A stretch of 64,000 nt of DNA, taken from Diospyros lotus (lineage: Eukaryota > Streptophyta > Magnoliopsida > Ericales > Ebenaceae). The stretch is from NCBI RefSeq assembly GCF_014633365.1, contig NC_068349.1:32812753-32876752 (forward strand), given 5' to 3'. Positions 61,853 to 64,000 of the stretch are shown here, in pieces. The notes below the pieces were generated by a model. It saw only the letters and a program-made list of their open reading frames with translations. It made no database searches and was not told the origin of the DNA. Numbering within the stretch: position 1 is the stretch's first letter; each line of letters opens with the position of its first letter. The position numbers and the translations under genes were made by a program.

Positions 61853-63099
61853 ATGATTCAAGAGGCGTCAAGAGATATGGCAAAAGGTACTAGAATGAAA
61901 CAGTTAGAAAATCAAATGGAGGCGATGGAGGTCGAGCTCACCCAGACGCAAGAGGTGGTTACGCAGAGCAAAGAAGAAATGAGAACAATTCGAGAGGAGC
62001 TACGAGAGGATATAGCAGCATCCAATGATGGAGTTCTAAGGGAATTGGCAAGACAGAGGGAGTCGATGGATTAGCGGATTAATAGCGTGATTAACATGTT
62101 GTCTACGTTGCCTCAATTTCGGTTGCCACCAGAATTTCCTCCCCAAGCAGAGCTGAAGATGGGATCATCAGGACCCGACATATTGCTGAAACCACAAGGA
62201 GTTTCGAAGACAAGGGAATTACATTTCGAGGGTACGAATGATCAAGTAAGAGAACTAAATTCCTCTAGATCTAGCCAAGGTCACCTACCGAGGCTAGAGA
62301 TACCTCTTTTTGAATTATCCAAACCACGCTGGTGGATCCGAAGGTGTGAGACGTATTTTCAGTTCTATCACATACCAAAGAATCAAAGGATCACCATAGC
62401 TACGGCATATCTTAACGATGTGGCCAATAGTTGGAACAAAGGATGGTCCAGATCCAGGGGTATGGGGGCGAGATGGATAAATTTCGCATAAGAGTTGTGT
62501 GTGAGATTTGGATAAAGGAATATAGCCGATGTCATCGAGGAATTCAACAAACTCAAGCAAGAAGGGACGGTCACAGAGTATCAAGAAAAATTTGAAGAGC
62601 TGGGGCATTAATGTGGAGTGCTCAACCCACTCTCACATACCAATATTTTGTCTCTAGTTTCATTAGTAGCCTTAAAGACGAGCTAAGGTACATGGTAAAA
62701 ATGTTCTTACCGGCCACTATGAGGGAAGCGGCGGATAAGGCAAGGTTGCAAGAATTAACTCTAGAGGCCATATATAAGAGGAACAAATCAGCACCGAGGG
62801 CAATGCCGATGGTTGGGTACCTAACAGGGGGCAACATTAAGGCATTGATGCCTGCAGTGTCTACGAGAGGGGCAAAAAGGGGTCCCAATAACCCGGCTAA
62901 TAGAGCTCTAACAATGGAACAAAGGAGAATGTTGGGATTATGTTTCAAGTGTGGTGATAAGTACGGACCTAACCATCAGTGCAAGAGGCACCTACTTAAC
63001 ATGGAAGGGGCGGAGGAAACCCACGGGGAAGAAGAACAGGAAGAAAAAGATATAAAGGCAGAGAATGGTTATGACAAAGATCGAGGACAAGAAGGGTGA
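61853..63099 (+). pseudogene. gypsy-F gag
   Basis: The frame 61853-62074 holds MAKGTRMKQLENQMEAME (from 61877) and a long charged coiled region, ended by TAG where a relative would have CAG. Frame 62087-62491 has PRLEIPLFELSKPRWWIRRCE and ITIATAYLNDVANSWNKGW. Frame 62611-63099 has YFVSSFISSLKDELRYMV, ARLQELTLEAIYKRN and the zinc knuckle CFKCGDKYGPNHQCKRH. A frameshift near 62608 joins the last two. The start at 61877 fits the conserved MA.GTRM gag start. Confidence 0.86.
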
Positions 63100-64000
63100 G
63101 AAATTTCCTTTCATGCTCTTAAGGGAGGCCCTACGGGAAAGATTATCAAGGTGGTGGGACAAGTAGGGAGTAAGAGGTTAATGATGTTGATAGATAGTGG
63201 CAATACTCACAGCTTCTTGAATGAAGCTACTGCCCACGAGTTGAAATGCAAAATGACCCACACCACCCCACTATCAGTGATCATAGCCAACGGGCACAAG
63301 ATGTACAGCCATTGTAAGTGTGTTGACATCAAATGGGTGATGCATGGTTATGAGTTCAAGGCTAGTTTGGGAATACTAGAGTTGGGAGGATGCGATATTG
63401 TCCTCGGAGTGGATTGGATGAGGACAATGAGTCCACTTACCTTCGACTTCAACAAGCTAGAGGTAACGGTAGAAATGAAGGGTAAGAAACTAAAATTGAC
63501 TGGTAGCTTGGAACATAGGGAATGCAAGATGATTAGGGGAAGTAAACTGCGGAAGTTATTTCAAAAAAAATGGGGGCAAATCACACAGCTCTACTCAATC
63601 CAAGTTGTAGAAAGAGAAGAATTCGATAAAGAAATGGGGCCTCAACGGCGTGAGAAGGGAGGATGTTATACAACCTATTCCCAGGTAATTACCATAGATA
63701 GCTTGAACTTACTTTTAGACAGATATAAGGACTTGTTCAATAAGCCTAATTCTTACCACCCCAAATACCTTTGGACCATGCAATTCCTCAAACCTAAAAC
63801 TACCCCAGTAAATATTTGACCTTACCGTTATTCACCTACCCAAAAGGCTGAGATTGAAAAACGAATTTCCAACATGCTAGCCACTTCCTTTATACAATCA
63901 AGCTAAAGCTTTTTCGCATCACCTGTGTTGTTGGTTAAAAAAAAGGATGGCTCATGGAGATTTTGTGTTGACTAGTGTCAACTCAATTCTCACACCATCT
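63100..64000 (+). pseudogene. gypsy-F protease and start of reverse transcriptase
   Basis: Frame 63151-63819 contains MMLIDSGNTHSFLNEATAHE (protease D-S-G intact), GGCDIVLGVDWMRTMSPL, and the linker toward RT. A TGA occurs at 63818 in NI*PYRYSP (relatives: NVRPYRY), then RT continues FASPVLLVKKKDGSWRFCVD near 63916-63975. The window ends within RT. Confidence 0.85.

Larger units (their letters stand above)
61470..64000 (+). mobile_element. gypsy-F: Ty3/gypsy element, cut by window end
   Basis: 5' LTR 61470-61787, primer site tggtatcaaaacc at 61790-61802, then gag, protease and the start of RT. The 3' half lies outside the window. Proteins match gypsy-1, C and D closely (same gag start, zinc knuckle and protease wording). 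Frame breaks are few, but at least three stops interrupt gag. Confidence 0.88.

Overview
This window looks like heterochromatic or repeat-rich nuclear DNA from a flowering plant, probably a eudicot. The evidence is plant-type Ty1/copia and chromodomain-bearing Ty3/gypsy LTR retrotransposons with initiator-Met primer sites, plant hAT transposons, a degraded plastid atpB insertion and a short run of spliced host exons. I see no intact host gene, no functional RNA gene, no CRISPR array and nothing prokaryotic. Nearly every open reading frame is a piece of a mobile element or a shadow of one. I cannot name the species.

Most of the window is nested transposons. From the left: a deleted copia element on the minus strand (copia-I, about 1-3542) carries two later insertions, a 1,467-bp TG...CA element (194-1660) and a 341-bp solo LTR (3098-3438). 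A second minus-strand copia (copia-Z) has its LTRs 20.6 kb apart, at 4485-4756 and 25401-25670. Its coding fragments between them are split by gypsy-1 (4768-11131), a GC-rich hAT MITE (11450-11918), a non-autonomous hAT (12648-13404) and a gag-only LTR element, G (15784-24858). G itself holds a 2.8-kb LTR-like element in its 5' LTR (15909-18711) and an opposing element, H (21358 to about 24035), with an unrecognised reading frame.

Between 25671 and 27998 is the only host-like DNA: at least three consecutive minus-strand exons with canonical splice sites and compatible phases (27277-27737). The gene they belong to appears broken up by the flanking insertions.

The right half is dominated by a third nest. 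A plus-strand copia (copia-B, 32702-56784) has copia-A in its 5' LTR, gypsy-C (minus) just after its start codon, gypsy-D (plus) in its integrase, and the transposase-bearing hAT-2 further along the integrase. Gypsy-D in turn carries copia-E (minus) and the transposase-bearing hAT-1. Copia-A is preceded by the tail of a second copy, so the two share an LTR.

Beyond 56784 are a plastid-derived segment (atpB start and its upstream spacer), a 5'-truncated copia (J) and the first 2.5 kb of another gypsy element (F) that runs off the window end.

Target-site duplications allow the nesting to be read directly: 8 bp for all four hAT elements, 5 bp for most LTR elements. Most premature stops I could compare fit C-to-T or G-to-A changes (CAG/CAA to stop, TGG to TAG/TGA), as expected for long-methylated, silenced repeats. 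The most noteworthy items are the hAT family (two transposase-bearing copies plus a non-autonomous relative), the opposed gag-only elements G and H with the unknown H frame, the split host gene, and the three TG...CA solo-LTR-like insertions.
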